From NCBI GenBank assembly GCA_963575645.1, contig OY754469.1:13472001-13536000 (forward strand): a stretch of DNA of 64,000 nucleotides, given 5' to 3'. This document shows, one piece after another, positions 44,031-55,109 of the stretch. The DNA is from Xanthostigma xanthostigma (Eukaryota > Arthropoda > Insecta > Raphidioptera > Raphidiidae). The notes under the pieces were generated by a model. That model had not been told where the DNA came from and ran no database searches. It saw only the letters and a program-made list of their open reading frames with translations. A program made the translations under genes and the position numbers. Each line of letters starts with the position of its first letter. Position 1 is the stretch's first letter.

Positions 44031-44826
44031 TGTTGTTAGTATCTCGAATAAGGCTCAATGCTACTTGATGAATTTTATACAGTTTTTCAGATAAGGTATT
44101 AATAATTTACAATTATCATCATTCGCCTTGCATTTTTTACTCGATACGTAGACTAAATAAAACATCTGTACCTAAATAAGCATTAATAAAACTATAAATA
44201 AACTTAAATAGTTGAAGCTAAACAGTAGATTTGGAAAAATCCGAAGACCTGTTACACGTCGTTGGAAAAATCGAAGTTTTACTGTAAATATTTTGTTTTA
44301 AATTATTCGTAGGGATGTCCTACATTTCACAAACTATAGGTCTTCATAGCCACCACGGTGGTCTTTAAAATTCATCATGTCGCTTAAACTACATCAGAAC
44401 TTAAGAATTTTTTTTAATAATGAATTATACAGGACTTATTCTTTAACCCTTCGTTTGATCTGGCCAAACTTTTATTGCACATCTAAAAGAATTTTTAATC
44501 ACAAGTGCATTTTATATCTTTATCCGACTTTTTAATGTGTGTAATGCAGTTCAGTATAATTTTTATTCATACTTTTTTTGTGAAATGACACCAGCTGTGA
44601 GAGTTGTTTAGGCTTAGCATCAATTTATATTTTTTTTAATAATAATCCACTCGGTATCTTTACCAGTCCTAGGATTAGAATCTGGGAACTGAGGGCTTGT
44701 AATAAACGAGCAATAATTGAAACGCTATGGAAATAACAGCATCCCTGCAGGCTCAACAATTCGTCATTATTTTTACATTCCAACTCAAGAAAAACGATAA
44801 TTTCCGTTTATTATTTTTAACTAAAA
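44031..44826. other. Unassigned DNA
   Basis: No supported feature. Confidence 0.5.
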
Positions 44827-45485
44827 ATTCCAGCCAATTGGGCGACGGGACCATTCCAACTTTAAAAAATATCCACATTTAATTATAATAAAGAAAATAA
44901 CATTTCTGATATCGCGTGAGGTGACGCGGTTAATGGCTAGTATTCAATATGATATTTGCTATTCGTTGCCATGGTTACCTAAAGAATATGTTCCACGTCA
45001 TGTAAAAATTAATCAAAGCATGCCGAACTAGTTTATTTTTGACAGATCCATAAAACAAAAGAGCGGCTGATTTTTTTTTATTTTCAAAATATTTCCGAAA
45101 CTATAAAGTTGAGAAAAAAAATTTAAGGAAACTTTCTTGAAAAAATAAATAGAATAATAAGCCGTTATGAAAAGTATACCATTATCATATAAAAAACACC
45201 GTTTTAGCATATATCTCTTCTGCGCATGCGCCGATTTTCCCCAAGAGCAATAGGGCTCTTCATATTTGCATACCAAACATCCTCCCAAAATTTGGTTTCA
45301 ATCCGCTCATCCGTTTGACCTGTATCGTGTTCACAGACTAACAAACGCACAGAGTTCTTCCAAAAATATGTTTTTTTGGGTTCGGGGGACCTCAAAACGG
45401 AAAGATATTGTAAAATTTTTGAAAAGTGATTTTTGACCTAAACTAGTAGGTACCATTGCTCACTTGTGGGTTGGAATGGTAAAAT
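44827..45485 (+). mobile_element. TTGGAATGG-family element
   Basis: Left end ATTCCAGCCAATTGGGCGAC then GGGACCATTCCAAC; right end CTCACTTGTGGGTTGGAATG then GTAAAA. The interior shows the family phrases TATCGCGTGAGGTGACGCG, GTTGCCATGGTTACCTA, GCGCATGCGCCGATTTTCCCC and ACCTGTATCGTG. The only clear inverted identity between the ends is CCATTCCAAC/GTTGGAATGG, plus a self-complementary CCCACTTGTGGG. It is not assigned to a superfamily. Confidence 0.7.
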
Positions 45486-46129
45486 AATTATTACACATTG
45501 AATAATGTAGGTATGCTTGGTTGCACTTTCCTTCCATACTTTTTTCATAAATAACCCTGCATAAAAAATCGCAAAATCAAACAAAAATTTATGAGCCAAT
45601 ATACATAATGCATATAAATATGCAGTTTGAGTAAAACGAGTCGGTATATACGAGCCCTTCTTTCAGTTTGTAAAGAGAAACATAGGAAGCTCAGTGAGTG
45701 ATTGTGTTCACTTGGATATGAAGATAAATGGGCTCAGCCAAACTGAATACCAGTGAATAACAGACACAGCCACTGATGGCTAATACATGCACTGCGACTA
45801 TATTTATAGAATAAATACGGAACTCTATCAGAGACAAATTATTACCAATGGAACTATGGTACACATATATATACCTAATATAAACACACATGATGCGTAA
45901 CGCACCCTTGTGCCAATGTACAGTCAAAACAAAAAGTTTAGAGAAGGGATGTTTTAAAATATGAATAGATAAAAATCTAAAATTTGTACTAATGGCAGAC
46001 CTATCAAGGCTATTAGTAGATCGTCGAGTTGGTGAGACGATCTACTTAAAAGCCTCATTTACACGAATACAAATGCATTTTGGCATTTCATTTTTACTCC
46101 GAGGGATGGAGTCACTCTGCTCATTTTGA
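45486..46129. other. Unassigned DNA
   Basis: A TATATA-type box near 45643 followed by TTCAGTTT near 45662 has promoter-like spacing, but the first downstream ATG frame is only about a dozen codons. No supported gene. Confidence 0.35.
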
Positions 46130-46375
46130 CCCGACGGCGGCGAAACCAAAAGGCATACTATGTATGTATGTTTGTATTTACGGATGTTCCACCGTAGCGC
46201 CTAAACTATTAATCCGATTTTTATAAATAAGGTGTCAATCGATTCGTTATTATGTCCCGGGTAACAAAGGCTACATTTATTTTTGAAATTTGGTCCCCGA
46301 GGGGCGCAAATTGAAAACAAATAAAAATTAAGTTAAAAAAATAATTTAAATAACTACTACCAATTAAACGCGCCA
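46130..46375 (+). mobile_element. ACCCGAC-GCGGCGAAACCAAAAGG repeat (copy 2)
   Basis: Nearly word-for-word copy of 30310-30550, including TATTTACGGATGTTCCACCG and GTCCCGGGTAACAAAGGC. It differs by scattered substitutions and a shorter TATG run. Confidence 0.6.
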
Positions 46376-46413
46376 TTAAATGTTTCACATAAAAAATAAT
46401 TTGTTCAATAAAT

Positions 46414-46685
46414 AAAATTATAGACCAATTTTTCAGGCAAATATATTAACAAAAAATATAAAAATTAATTTGATAATAAATAATAACGGGAAATGGAACT
46501 TTATTCTGTACAATATTTTTATTTAGAATAAAGTTCCATTTCCCGTTATTATTTATTATCAAATTCACATAAGAGGAACGATAACAACATCAAATATGAA
46601 TAAAAATAATACATTAATGTTTATTTTTATATTTTTTGTTAATATAGGTATTTGTCTGAAAAATTGGTCGATTTTTTATTTATTG
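46414..46685. mobile_element. Hairpin element containing a second hairpin
   Basis: Outer arms carry ACCAATTTTTCAGGCAAATA and its complement TATTTGTCTGAAAAATTGGT (the 2645 family). Inside, 46470-46564 is an independent 39-bp-arm hairpin (AATAACGGGAAATGGAACTT and its complement around a 16-bp loop), a separate insertion. The family flank AGAGTTCTAATCAGACG follows at the right. Confidence 0.75.
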
Positions 46686-46689
46686 AAGA

Positions 46690-47190
46690 GTTCTAATCAG
46701 ACGTTAATCAAAGATTTGAAAAATAATTTGTATTTCAAATAATTCTTAGGACATAAAATCATTTGAATTTTTTATAAGCTGAAACTTTTAAACTAGAAAA
46801 GTAGGTAAATAATCTAGTCCGTTATGAATTAGTATGAATAATTTAATTCCTTATGAAACTTAAATAATAATAGCACAGGAATGGATTCACATTTTTTGTT
46901 GTTAAGTGTACGCAATACGCATACAACATGACCATATAAAATGTAAATATGTTTAGTTACGGTTCATAAATTTATACGCTGAATTAGTTTTTTGTAAATG
47001 CTGCTGTTTATTTTATTTTTTAACTGTAATAAATAATGGCATTTTCTGTCTTAAATAAAATAACCAACATTTAAATATTCCTAATGAGTCAATATTTGTA
47101 CCATTTTAATGATTGAGCAGTAATTGTTCAGTTCCGTAAACATTTACAATAATTTATTTTTTTAGATATTATTAACCAAATTGTCGAGTA
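46690..47190. other. Unassigned AT-rich DNA
   Basis: No supported feature. Confidence 0.5.
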
Positions 47191-47191
47191 A

Positions 47192-48132
47192 TCTATAGGT
47201 ACCAATATTATAATAGTGGGCGAGCTAGTGACGATTTTACTTATAGTAATTCCTCCATCCCGAGTTTTTGTACATGTACATTCATTAAGGATACTATCCT
47301 GAACGTAAAAAACCTAGTCTGGCAGTTGAGACCGGGGACAATGCGTGAGTGGACCCGGTCAAAAATGTCAAACTGGAGATGTCACTTAATATATTTTTTA
47401 ATTTTAGAAATTTCCTGAGCGATAAGTTCAAATGTCCTTGAGCATGAAAACTCCAGTCTCGCATTTCATACCTGAAACAACCTTCATCGGCAAACGGTTG
47501 AACATGTCGCAATTCGTAGCTCCCTCAAAATATTTCATCAAGGCTGATTTTTTCAGATCTAGTAAGGCATGAAACTATAGAAGCACCGAATTATTGCTAC
47601 TGTCAGATTTGAAAAAATCAGCCTTGATGAAATATTTTGAGGGAGCTACGACTTGTTGAACCGTTTGCTAGATGGAGGTCCCGGGTACAACATGCCAGAC
47701 TTGAGTTTTTGTGTTCAAGGACACCTGAACTTATCACTCAGGAAATTTCAAACATGATAAAATATATTAAGTGACATCTTTGACCCCGGTCTCAGTTGCC
47801 ACACTGCAGTTTTTACGTTCAGGGTAGTGGCTTTAATAAATGTACAAAAACTCAGGTTTGAGGAAATACTATATTAAGTAAAATCATCACTAGCTCTCCA
47901 CCTATAAAGATAGAGTGCAAGTTTGGATGTAGGAGGTAATCTACGAAATTACTCATACGATTTCAATTTTTTTTTCCAATATTTAGAATGAACTTTCAGG
48001 ATGGACATAGGCTATATATTATCGCGTTAAAATAAAGTCGCTTTTCGTGGAGACCAATTTTCAAACGTAACTCGACGAAAAAATGGTGGAAATCTACAAA
48101 TTTAGGCGAAACCGAACCGGGCCACTAGTATT
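47192..48132 (+). mobile_element. Helitron-like remnant split by a foldback
   Basis: The 5' part (47192-47214) begins TCTATAGGTACCAATATTAT and stops at the foldback boundary. The body resumes at about 47906 with ATAGAGTGCAAGTTTGGATG, AGGATGGACATAGGCTATAT, TATCGCGTTAAA and TTTTCGTGGAGACCAATTTT, and ends GGGCCACTAG. The same family is present uninterrupted at 37264-37500. Confidence 0.55.
47215..47905. mobile_element. Foldback element, about 690 bp
   Basis: Arms about 47215-47545 and 47600-47905. Ends are GCGAGCTAGTGACGATTTTAC and its counterpart ATCATCACTAGCTC. The inner phrase CTCCCTCAAAATATTTCATC then AAGGCTGATTTTTTCA is repeated exactly inverted next to the 50-bp centre. Identity is highest near the centre and decays outward. 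No coding capacity. Confidence 0.75.
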
Positions 48133-48213
48133 AAATAAAGTCAGACACTTGTATAGACAATTTAAAAAAAAATATCAATGTCGTGAAGTTATTACATATT
48201 GAGTCATCTAAGG

Positions 48214-48486
48214 ATAGTTTCTCAACCGGTGGTCCGCGGATATTTTTGGGTGGTCCGCGAAGATTTTTGGGATGTTGTATTTTACGGATTTTTAAACTAT
48301 ATTTTTTTACTGTCTGTTTTAATATACCTACTTTAATATTTGTTATATCAGCATACGGTGTTGCAAAATTAGTTGTTTCAAATAAAAAATCAATATATAC
48401 AAATATTTATTATTTTATTCCAATATTGATGTTCCCCATTTTTGGATTTTTCGGTGGTTCACGGATGTAAAAAGGTTGAGAAAGTA
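48214..48486. mobile_element. hAT-like MITE (TTTCTCAACCGGTGGTCCGCG end)
   Basis: AGTTTCTCAACCGGTGGTCC at the left and GGTTGAGAAAGT at the right are inverted termini of the common CAGTGTTTCTCAACC type of hAT. GGTGGTCCGCGAAGATTTTT and CGGTGGTTCACGGATG are subterminal repeats. The 95-codon frame across it is incidental. Confidence 0.7.
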
Positions 48487-49020
48487 TGATTTAAGGTAAC
48501 CTATTCACACAAATAAAATAAGAGTACACAAAAGAGTCACGATTATCCGACTACACAGAGGATAACAAAAAGCCGGATAATCATGACTTTACTGTGAACT
48601 AAAATAAAAAGTGTGCTAACTTGACGGATGCTTCGCCTTTCTTGCGTAGTTCATGTCTTTTTAATAATTTTTGACCTTCTAATAATTAAACTACTCCGCC
48701 CACGTAGTTCAGCAGAATTAAGGCAACCTGTCGTGGTCTAGACATTTATCTGATAAATTTGTATTATTCTCCGCTTTTATGTATGTTCCACGTCAAATAA
48801 ATTTCGCTTGGTCAAGCATTTTCGATTAGATTTAACTTTTCACTTTGATATATGTAAAGAAAAGTTTAAACGAAAGTTTTGATAGATACATTTTAGCAGA
48901 GTTTCTGCAATCAAATTATTCAGTTTGAAATCTAGTCTCAGTTATTCATTCATTCATAAATAATTTCGTTAGAAACAGATTAATCGATTGCTCTAACTTT
49001 TCATTTGCGTTTAAATATAT
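48487..49020. other. Unassigned DNA
   Basis: No supported feature. Confidence 0.5.
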
Positions 49021-49341
49021 TCCATAAATGCCAAAGAAATTCTGTCTATCTGTCTGTCCGTCACGCTTTCACGGCGAAACTGCTAGGGTGATTCTGATGA
49101 AATTTATTAAGGAGATAGTTTGAAGCCTAGAGAAGGACATAGGCTACTTTTTTTTCAAAATTCAACCCCTATATGGAGTTACGCTTTCACGGTCCGCTGA
49201 GCCGATTGTGATGAAATTTAATATTGAGATAGTTTAAACTCTGGGAAAGGACATAAACTACATTTTTTCAAAAATTAGCCCCTAATGCGATTAAATGCCT
49301 TCTCATAAATTAAGGTTAAAAGTGGATGTTCCGGTCTTTTA
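49021..49341 (+). mobile_element. Helitron-associated repeat with duplicated module
   Basis: TCCATAAATGCC near 49021 is a decayed 5' start. Two modules of about 110 bp (49060-49170 and 49175-49280) both read CGCTTTCACGG, GATTSTGATGAAATTTA, GAGATAGTTT and AGGACATA--CTACTTTTTT. The Helitron helicase remnant follows directly. Confidence 0.6.
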
Positions 49342-49706
49342 ATGCGAAATCTATATGCGCCCAAATTGTGTAAGCTACATGTTTACAAGATTCTCATCAT
49401 GGGTCGAAATATTGCTGGCAAATCTAAAGGAGACAGTGTTTTAATGCCACGAATGCCAATTATATCAACGGATTTGTCTTTTCAATTTAAAAGATTACAA
49501 TTGCCATTAAAAACTTCTTTCGGAATAACTATAAACAAAACCCAGGGGCAAATACTTAAGGCAGCTGGCATATTCATTTAGAAAAATCATGTTTTTCGCA
49601 CACTCAGCTGTATGTGGCTTGCTCACGTGTATCGTATCCACAAAATCTGTATGTTTTTGCAAAAGATAGTAAAACAAAAAACATTGTTTATACAACCTTC
49701 TATTAG
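49342..49706 (+). pseudogene. Helitron helicase C-terminus, frameshifted
   Basis: The frame from 49342 reads the end of the Pif1-like helicase of animal Helitrons: PRMPIISTDLSFQFKRLQLP, then TSFGITINKTQGQ (helicase motif V region), and a stop at 49579-49581. A one-base shift continues as SHTQLYVACSRVSYPQ (motif VI region) and KNIVYTTFY, stopping at 49704-49706. The upstream helicase motifs I-IV, the OTU/Rep region and the HUH nuclease are absent. It is therefore a dead 3' fragment of an autonomous Helitron, and shows that active Helitrons once supplied transposase for the short copies in this window. Confidence 0.85.
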
Positions 49707-50695
49707 AGTCTTGGTTATATTTATGATTTTTTAATCAAATAGGTATATCAATTAATTGTACACACTAATTCAACGAGTAAAAGCTAGTTAAACCATAAAT
49801 AAGAATTTAGGATAACAAAAAATCAACGAATCTTGAAAAAGAAAAATAATTGTTTGGCATTTTCTGAAAAATATGACATAATACTCTGTCGAAACATAAA
49901 AAAGTGCCTGTTTCAAGAATGATAAGGTTGTAATACTGTCACAAGAACCTATATACGTAAAACCAACTGTTGTAAAAGAAAAAAATTATTGTTGAAGATG
50001 CTTTTTATATAATCTTGAAACGTATCTTCTAGTGACCAGTGGCTCTCCTTTATAACTTTTCATATTATGTCCGACTGGAAATGTGACATAGCTCACTTTT
50101 TTAGTAGTAAACTATATGAATCCACGAAATATATTTTTGTATGCAAAATATGTGTATAACTTAGTTTCTAATATTTCCAAGTCTTTCTTCCACCGACATT
50201 TTCACTGTTTCTTTGGTACATTTTTCTTTTTATCTTCGCAATTTATTTGAAATAATCGTTTTCCCAATGGGTCTAAATCAAGTCATGTAGACACTGTTTT
50301 TAATTTTTCATATTATTCAGTTTTACTTTTTTCCTACTAAACCTATGTAACATAAAAATATGGACATTATACCGAAATCGAGTCCCGTGTCCGAGTAGAG
50401 CGTATAAAAAAGGATGTACAATTGTACAAGATGATCGTTTTTTATTACCAGTTACTAGAAGTGGTTCTATGTTTCTAAATTATAGAATGGCATCCAAATA
50501 TCCAAAGAAACGCTGAATTATAAGAAATTTTACAAACGTCGACTCAATAATTGAGCAGTTATTACCCATCATTTTTTATCAGAAAAAAAACTAGAAATCT
50601 GAAGATACAAAACATAGATTATTTTGCGTTGATAGAATATACAGAAAATAACATTACTACAAAATAATAGACAGTTTTTATTTCAAAGCATGTCG
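49707..50695. other. Unassigned, possibly old element DNA
   Basis: 50380-50620 gives degenerate coding-like phrases on the + strand with many stops; I cannot name a family. The rest is AT-rich without visible structure. Confidence 0.35.
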
Positions 50696-51270
50696 AACAC
50701 GCTAGGAAAGTATCTTTGACATGCTATCTTTGCGCCATTCCGTATTTGTTGTTTTTTTTTTTAAATCTGGTTCAGTCAAAACTTACAAACACATGGAAAC
50801 CAGCTTTATTCTTAACCATAAAAAATATGTACGGCTTGCGCACAATGTCAGTAAAAAAACTACATAAATGATATACATTTTTTATTTCACGATTTTTTAA
50901 ATATTACTTTTGATAACAAAATAAATGATATTTTTCAAGTATTTAATAATGATTACAGATGTAAAATAAAATTTAATTATCCTTGACGATATAGCCTGCA
51001 ATACATTTTTTCCTCTTTAATTCATAAAAAATCTAAGAAAATGGTGGAATTGTAATTCTGGATTTTTAGTTGGTGTGCATCTTTACAATCAACAACACAA
51101 CACTTCTTAATTGATAGCTTTTTTCCCCCATGTTATTCAACAATTAATGCTTATTAAAATGCACGTATAACATATAATATGACACTAAGGTTTTGACTAA
51201 ACCAGAATTTAAAAAAAAAACACGAGAGGGCGCAAAAGTGGCGTGTCAAAAAATGCTTTCCTAGCGTATA
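50696..51270. mobile_element. 575-bp terminal-inverted-repeat element
   Basis: The left end ACACGCTAGGAAAGTATCTT, then TGACATGC, TTTGCGCC and GGTTCAGTCAAAACTTA (50696-50788), matches the inverted right end (about 51190-51270: GGTTTTGACTAAACCAG, GGGCGCAAAAGTGGCGTGTC, TTTCCTAGCGTAT). The inverted repeats are about 85 bp and imperfect. There is no intact frame. The superfamily is undetermined. Confidence 0.6.
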
Positions 51271-51616
51271 TACGATTTAGTGATCAACTTGTAATATTTT
51301 CCGCATGTAACTATAGCAAATCACAATAGGTTTTAGGTCTACAAATGTAATATTATTCTCTGTGCTTTGTATATGTGAAAAAAAATATAAAATACAGCAT
51401 CATTTTAGAAAAAAATGTGACGTGAGATTATAGAGCAAATTTTCTTCTTTATAAAAACGTTCGCCAATTTTTCAATTAGTCAAGTTTCAATGAATACACC
51501 TCTCAGGGGAAACATTTGAATGTATGTTGCATATCAATGTTTTTTGTGAATAAGCGCTTCCGAGCTCGTACCAGTCGGTTTGTGTATGCCGGCTCGCTTT
51601 TCCCAATGTGTATTTT
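51271..51616. other. Unassigned DNA
   Basis: No supported feature. Confidence 0.5.
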
Positions 51617-51925
51617 TCATGATGCCTCTCGCCGAGAAACGGTAATTCCTGTACTGGTCATCTTGTTGAGGTTTTCCATGGTTTCCCTCAATAATTCCAA
51701 ATAAATGTCGAGATGGCTCCTTATTGGCTGTTAAACGTCTATGCTCAAAATTTGCCTACCTTATCCTAAAATTCCTTCATTCGCCTATTGCTATTGATTA
51801 AGTGGAAGTTTAAAAATGTACAAAATAACGGGAAATGTGATAGATGGAAAATAGTTATGATGCTAATGGCGTCTCTTATGACACAAAGTTGAGCAACAGA
51901 CGTTAAAGGCATTATTATTATTTTT
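51617..51925 (+). mobile_element. 5'-truncated SINE copy
   Basis: Begins at GATGCCTCTCGCCGAGAAAC, inside the body of the SINE at 10484, lacking the tRNA-like head. It continues co-linearly to GGCATTATTATTATTTTT. A 5' truncation is typical of LINE-mediated retroposition. Confidence 0.8.
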
Positions 51926-52492
51926 ACAATGTGTATTTTCCCCAAAATAAATAAAAACTTCACAAAAAGTAATCAATCATATTGTATAAATTATTATTTT
52001 ATCTTTTCGTAAAGAACAAAAAAAAAAATGACGCCAAATTATTTTTTACTTGTATAACTGTTTTAATCGCAATGAACTACATAAATTTTAACCTTCGTGC
52101 ATGCGGAAACATTTAAAAAAATATTTTTTCACATTTCAATATTAATGTTATAAATGTAAGTATTCCAGTTAACATTTTATAGAGATAAGAGTGTTCAAAT
52201 TTACATTAAAAAGTGGATTTATGGCAAAAAATTTATATAAATTATATACGTTATCAAATATAACAGCTTGCTTTCAAAATCAAACACACGCCACGTCAGT
52301 GGTCCGCAATATATTATGATTTAGCAGAGTTGGTTTCAACATCTGACTGCCAAACTGTTTCACAAACAAGAAACAATGACACAAAGAATGGAAGCAAACG
52401 TCCAGAAAAACTTTGGTTTAGTAGAAGGCAGAAATTCATAATCAATAAAAAAGCTTCAGACGCGGATCAACAAATGTTCAAAGTAAAAAAAA
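51926..52492. other. Unassigned DNA
   Basis: A 72-codon + frame at 52330-52548 overlaps the next element's left end and is not a gene. No other structure is seen. Confidence 0.45.
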
Positions 52493-53293
52493 AATTCCAG
52501 TCAATTGGGAGACGGGACCATTCCAACTTCAAAAATGTTAACATTTGATTATCATAAAGAAAATAAAATATCTGATATCGCGTGAGGTGACGCGGGTAAT
52601 AGCTAGTACTCAATATGATATTAACTATTCGTTGCCATGGTTACCTACATAGTATGTTCCACGCCATGTAAAAATTAATCAAAGCATGCCTAACTAGTTT
52701 ATTTCTGACAGATCCATAAAACCAAAGAGCGGATGATTTTTTTTAATTTTCAAAATATTTTCGAAACTATAAAGTTTAGAAAAAAAAATTTAACAAAACT
52801 TTCTTGAAAAAATAAATAAAATAATAAGTCGTTATGAAAAGTAAACCATTATTATATAAAAAACGCCGTTTTAGCATATATCTCTTCTGCGCATGCGCCT
52901 ATTTTCCCTGAAAACAATAGGGCTCTTCATATTTGCATACCAAACATCCTCCCAAAATTTGGTTTCAATCCGATCATCCGTTTGACCTGTATCGTGTTCA
53001 CAGACAAACAGACTAACAGAAGCACAGAGTTTTTCCAAAAATATGTTTTTTGGATTCAGGGGACCTCAAAACGGAAAGATAGAAAAGAAACGAAACGGTT
53101 GATTAATGAGTCAAATTTGTTTATTGTAGGAAGAACAAATTTGACTCATAAATCAACCGTTTCGTTTCTTTTCTATAATATACAATTGAGTGATCATGAT
53201 TATTAAAAACGGAAAGATGTTGTAAAATTTTTGAAAAGTGATTTTTGACCTAAACTAGTACCATTCCCCACTTGTGGGTTGGAATGGTAAAAT
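52493..53293 (+). mobile_element. TTGGAATGG-family element, longest copy
   Basis: Left end ATTCCAGTCAATTGGGAGAC then GGGACCATTCCAAC; right end CCCCACTTGTGGGTTGGAAT then GGTAAAA. All family phrases are present in order. The copy is lengthened by a hairpin insertion at 53085-53207 flanked by AAAACGGAAAGAT on both sides. It has no coding capacity. Confidence 0.75.
53085..53207. mobile_element. Hairpin insertion with 46-bp arms
   Basis: TAGAAAAGAAACGAAACGGT and its exact complement ACCGTTTCGTTTCTTTTCTA border the unit; the arms continue through TGAGTCAAATTTGT. The host phrase ACGGAAAGAT occurs just before and again just after (near 53210), so a host segment of at least 10 bp is duplicated around the insertion. 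Confidence 0.7.
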
Positions 53294-53599
53294 GTTTGAC
53301 GTGCCATTTGTGTAGCAATCTTCTGACACAATAGGTCACTATAGCTACTAATTGTAAACTACCATTTAATTTTACTTTGCGCAGTAGTATTAAATATATC
53401 ATTTTACGAATGCTATATAGGTACGCATGAAAAGCACTGAAGATTTAATGAGGAAAGCACTATTAATTTAATAAATTTAAAAAATTGTTTGTTATTATTT
53501 TTTCATTTTAATATTTCGATATTATCAGAAAATCTCAATTTAAATTCTGTTAGTAACTAATTAATAATTAATTTTTATATTATATTTTTTGCTCAAATC

Positions 53600-53690
53600 C
53601 GGACCGAAACGTTAATTTATTGAATTATACTTTTATATTTTGTCAATAATGTCTGAAAAATTGGTCGATAATTTTATTTATTGAAGATTA
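53600..53690. repeat. Half-copy of the GACCAATTTTTCAGAC hairpin family
   Basis: GTCTGAAAAATTGGTCGATA then ATTTTATTTATTGAAGA matches the right arm of the 2645 hairpin. The left arm is missing. Confidence 0.6.
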
Positions 53691-53967
53691 AACAAATATT
53701 TAACTATTAATTGAAACATAGAAAATGTTACGATTTTTTTTAATGAAGTCAATAAGTCCTACCCTGCAATAAGTGTTCAGGGAACACCTATGTACATTAT
53801 TGTGCGGCAGATATTGACGCTTTATGGTCAACATATACATGTATGATTGCCTATTACATAGGCATATTACAGCTAGAGACCTGGCTACACAATGGGTCTG
53901 AATGAAGTCAGAATTAGATAGCTTGAACAGTGCACATCATTCCAAATATTAATGGTTTCCCGAACTT
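53691..53967. other. Left flank of a LINE insertion
   Basis: Mostly featureless. The last part, CCAAATATTAATGGTTTCCC then GAACTT, recurs at 55313-55336, so the LINE and LTR between them interrupt a duplicated sequence. Confidence 0.5.
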
Positions 53968-54716
53968 AATAATAATAATAAATGTTTATTGCTCTAAATG
54001 TACAAATTTAGACAATAGGGATAGGATCAAACTAGAGTTTTATTTTCCTCCTACCCCTGTACAAGCAACATTTTAAAACTTGAGACAGTACATTTATAAA
54101 ATCATATTTTTAATTTTTTTTTAATTAGTTGGTTAACAGAGACAGGCAAGAAAACTGTTGCTGTCAAATTCCCTTTGGTAAACAAATAATTTTATCAATA
54201 TTTTTATTTTCGGTGGTTCCAGATTTAAAATTTTGTTTGTTATATCTACCAAGTATGATTTAAAAATTTTGGGGCTACATATATGAAAAAGATTTTTGAA
54301 ATTGAGAGGAGTGACGTAAAGGTAATGTAAATAAATCATAACGGGGACTAAAAGGATTTTGACTGGCAGACAGTTTTCTAAATAGGTGCTGGGACTCATT
54401 TTATTTTATTATTTTTACTAAAATGTTGCAAAAATGCACCAAACCCCTATGATGCATGTTGAGAAAGTTATGCCCAACAATTACTGGTGTTAAATTATGA
54501 TTCCTAAATGATGTGTTATATATAAATCTTAAAGATGCAATCTGTATCATTTGCAATTTATTTCTGGTGGTAAAATCTAAGAAGCTCCAGTAAGCAACGT
54601 CACCGTACTCAATCATCAGAAGTATTAGTACTTTAACCAATCTAGATTTTGTAGTGGATACATCAGTAAGTAGGCTATAGTTACGTATATCATTTGAAAT
54701 GTAGAAGTGCAAGATA
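53968..54716 (-). pseudogene. LINE 3' portion (reverse transcriptase C-terminus), frameshifted
   Basis: On the - strand, 54712-54401 reads KSRLVKVLILLMIEYGDVAY and NKLQMIQIASLRFIYNTSFR, then NHNLTPV. This is the region following the RT core in CR1/L2/Jockey-like elements (L----L-YGD--Y, NKLQ--QN---R-I). The frame breaks around 54400; the next frame (54399-54133) holds ILLVPVMIYLHYLYVTPLNF-like remnants. The 3' UTR ends GCAATAAACATTTATTATTA then TTATTAAG, an AATAAA signal plus an (ATT)n tail. The tail matches the SINE tail at 10890. The element is 5'-truncated and inactive. Confidence 0.8.
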
Positions 54717-54992
54717 TGTTAATTTAAAGCGATTAATAATAATCGTTCTAGTTAATAGCGCGACGTTTGCATTTTGAATGATATAAATGTATGAATATTT
54801 GGAAGGAAGAAGTCGGGTGATGGACGCGCGTGGATGTGTCAGCGCGAGCAGGAACATCTTGAAGTTGGTGTTGTAAATAAAGATAATTTAATCAAACTCG
54901 AAGTTATTACTAACACAAAAGAACCTGATCAACCACCAACACTACATGGCGATCCTGCCAGTTAACAGCAACACTACATGGCGATCCTGCCA
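54717..54992 (+). mobile_element. Solo or truncated LTR plus primer-binding site
   Basis: An LTR of about 230 bp starts TGTTAATTTAAAGCG and ends CAACACTACA (54946). It contains AATAAA near 54877. Directly after is TGGCGATCCTGCCA (54947-54960), a primer-binding-site-like sequence of the kind found in insect LTR retrotransposons (Bel/Pao or Gypsy). The LTR end plus PBS is tandemly duplicated with a 32-bp period (second PBS 54979-54992). No gag or pol follows. It abuts the LINE fragment exactly at 54716/54717. Confidence 0.6.
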
Positions 54993-55109
54993 GTTAACGA
55001 CAACACTGCAATTTAATTTCAGTAGTCATAAAATTTCCGAACCTTCGAATTACTCTTAATTTATGAAATGCCTCCTTGAATTTCAAAGCTATATGCGCGG
55101 TAAAGTCCA
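54993..55109. other. Short unassigned spacer
   Basis: No feature is visible between the LTR and the duplicated repeat. Confidence 0.4.

Noticed and set aside
50380..50640. Degenerate transposase-like phrases
   Set aside because: Too many stops in all frames and no motif clear enough to name a family.
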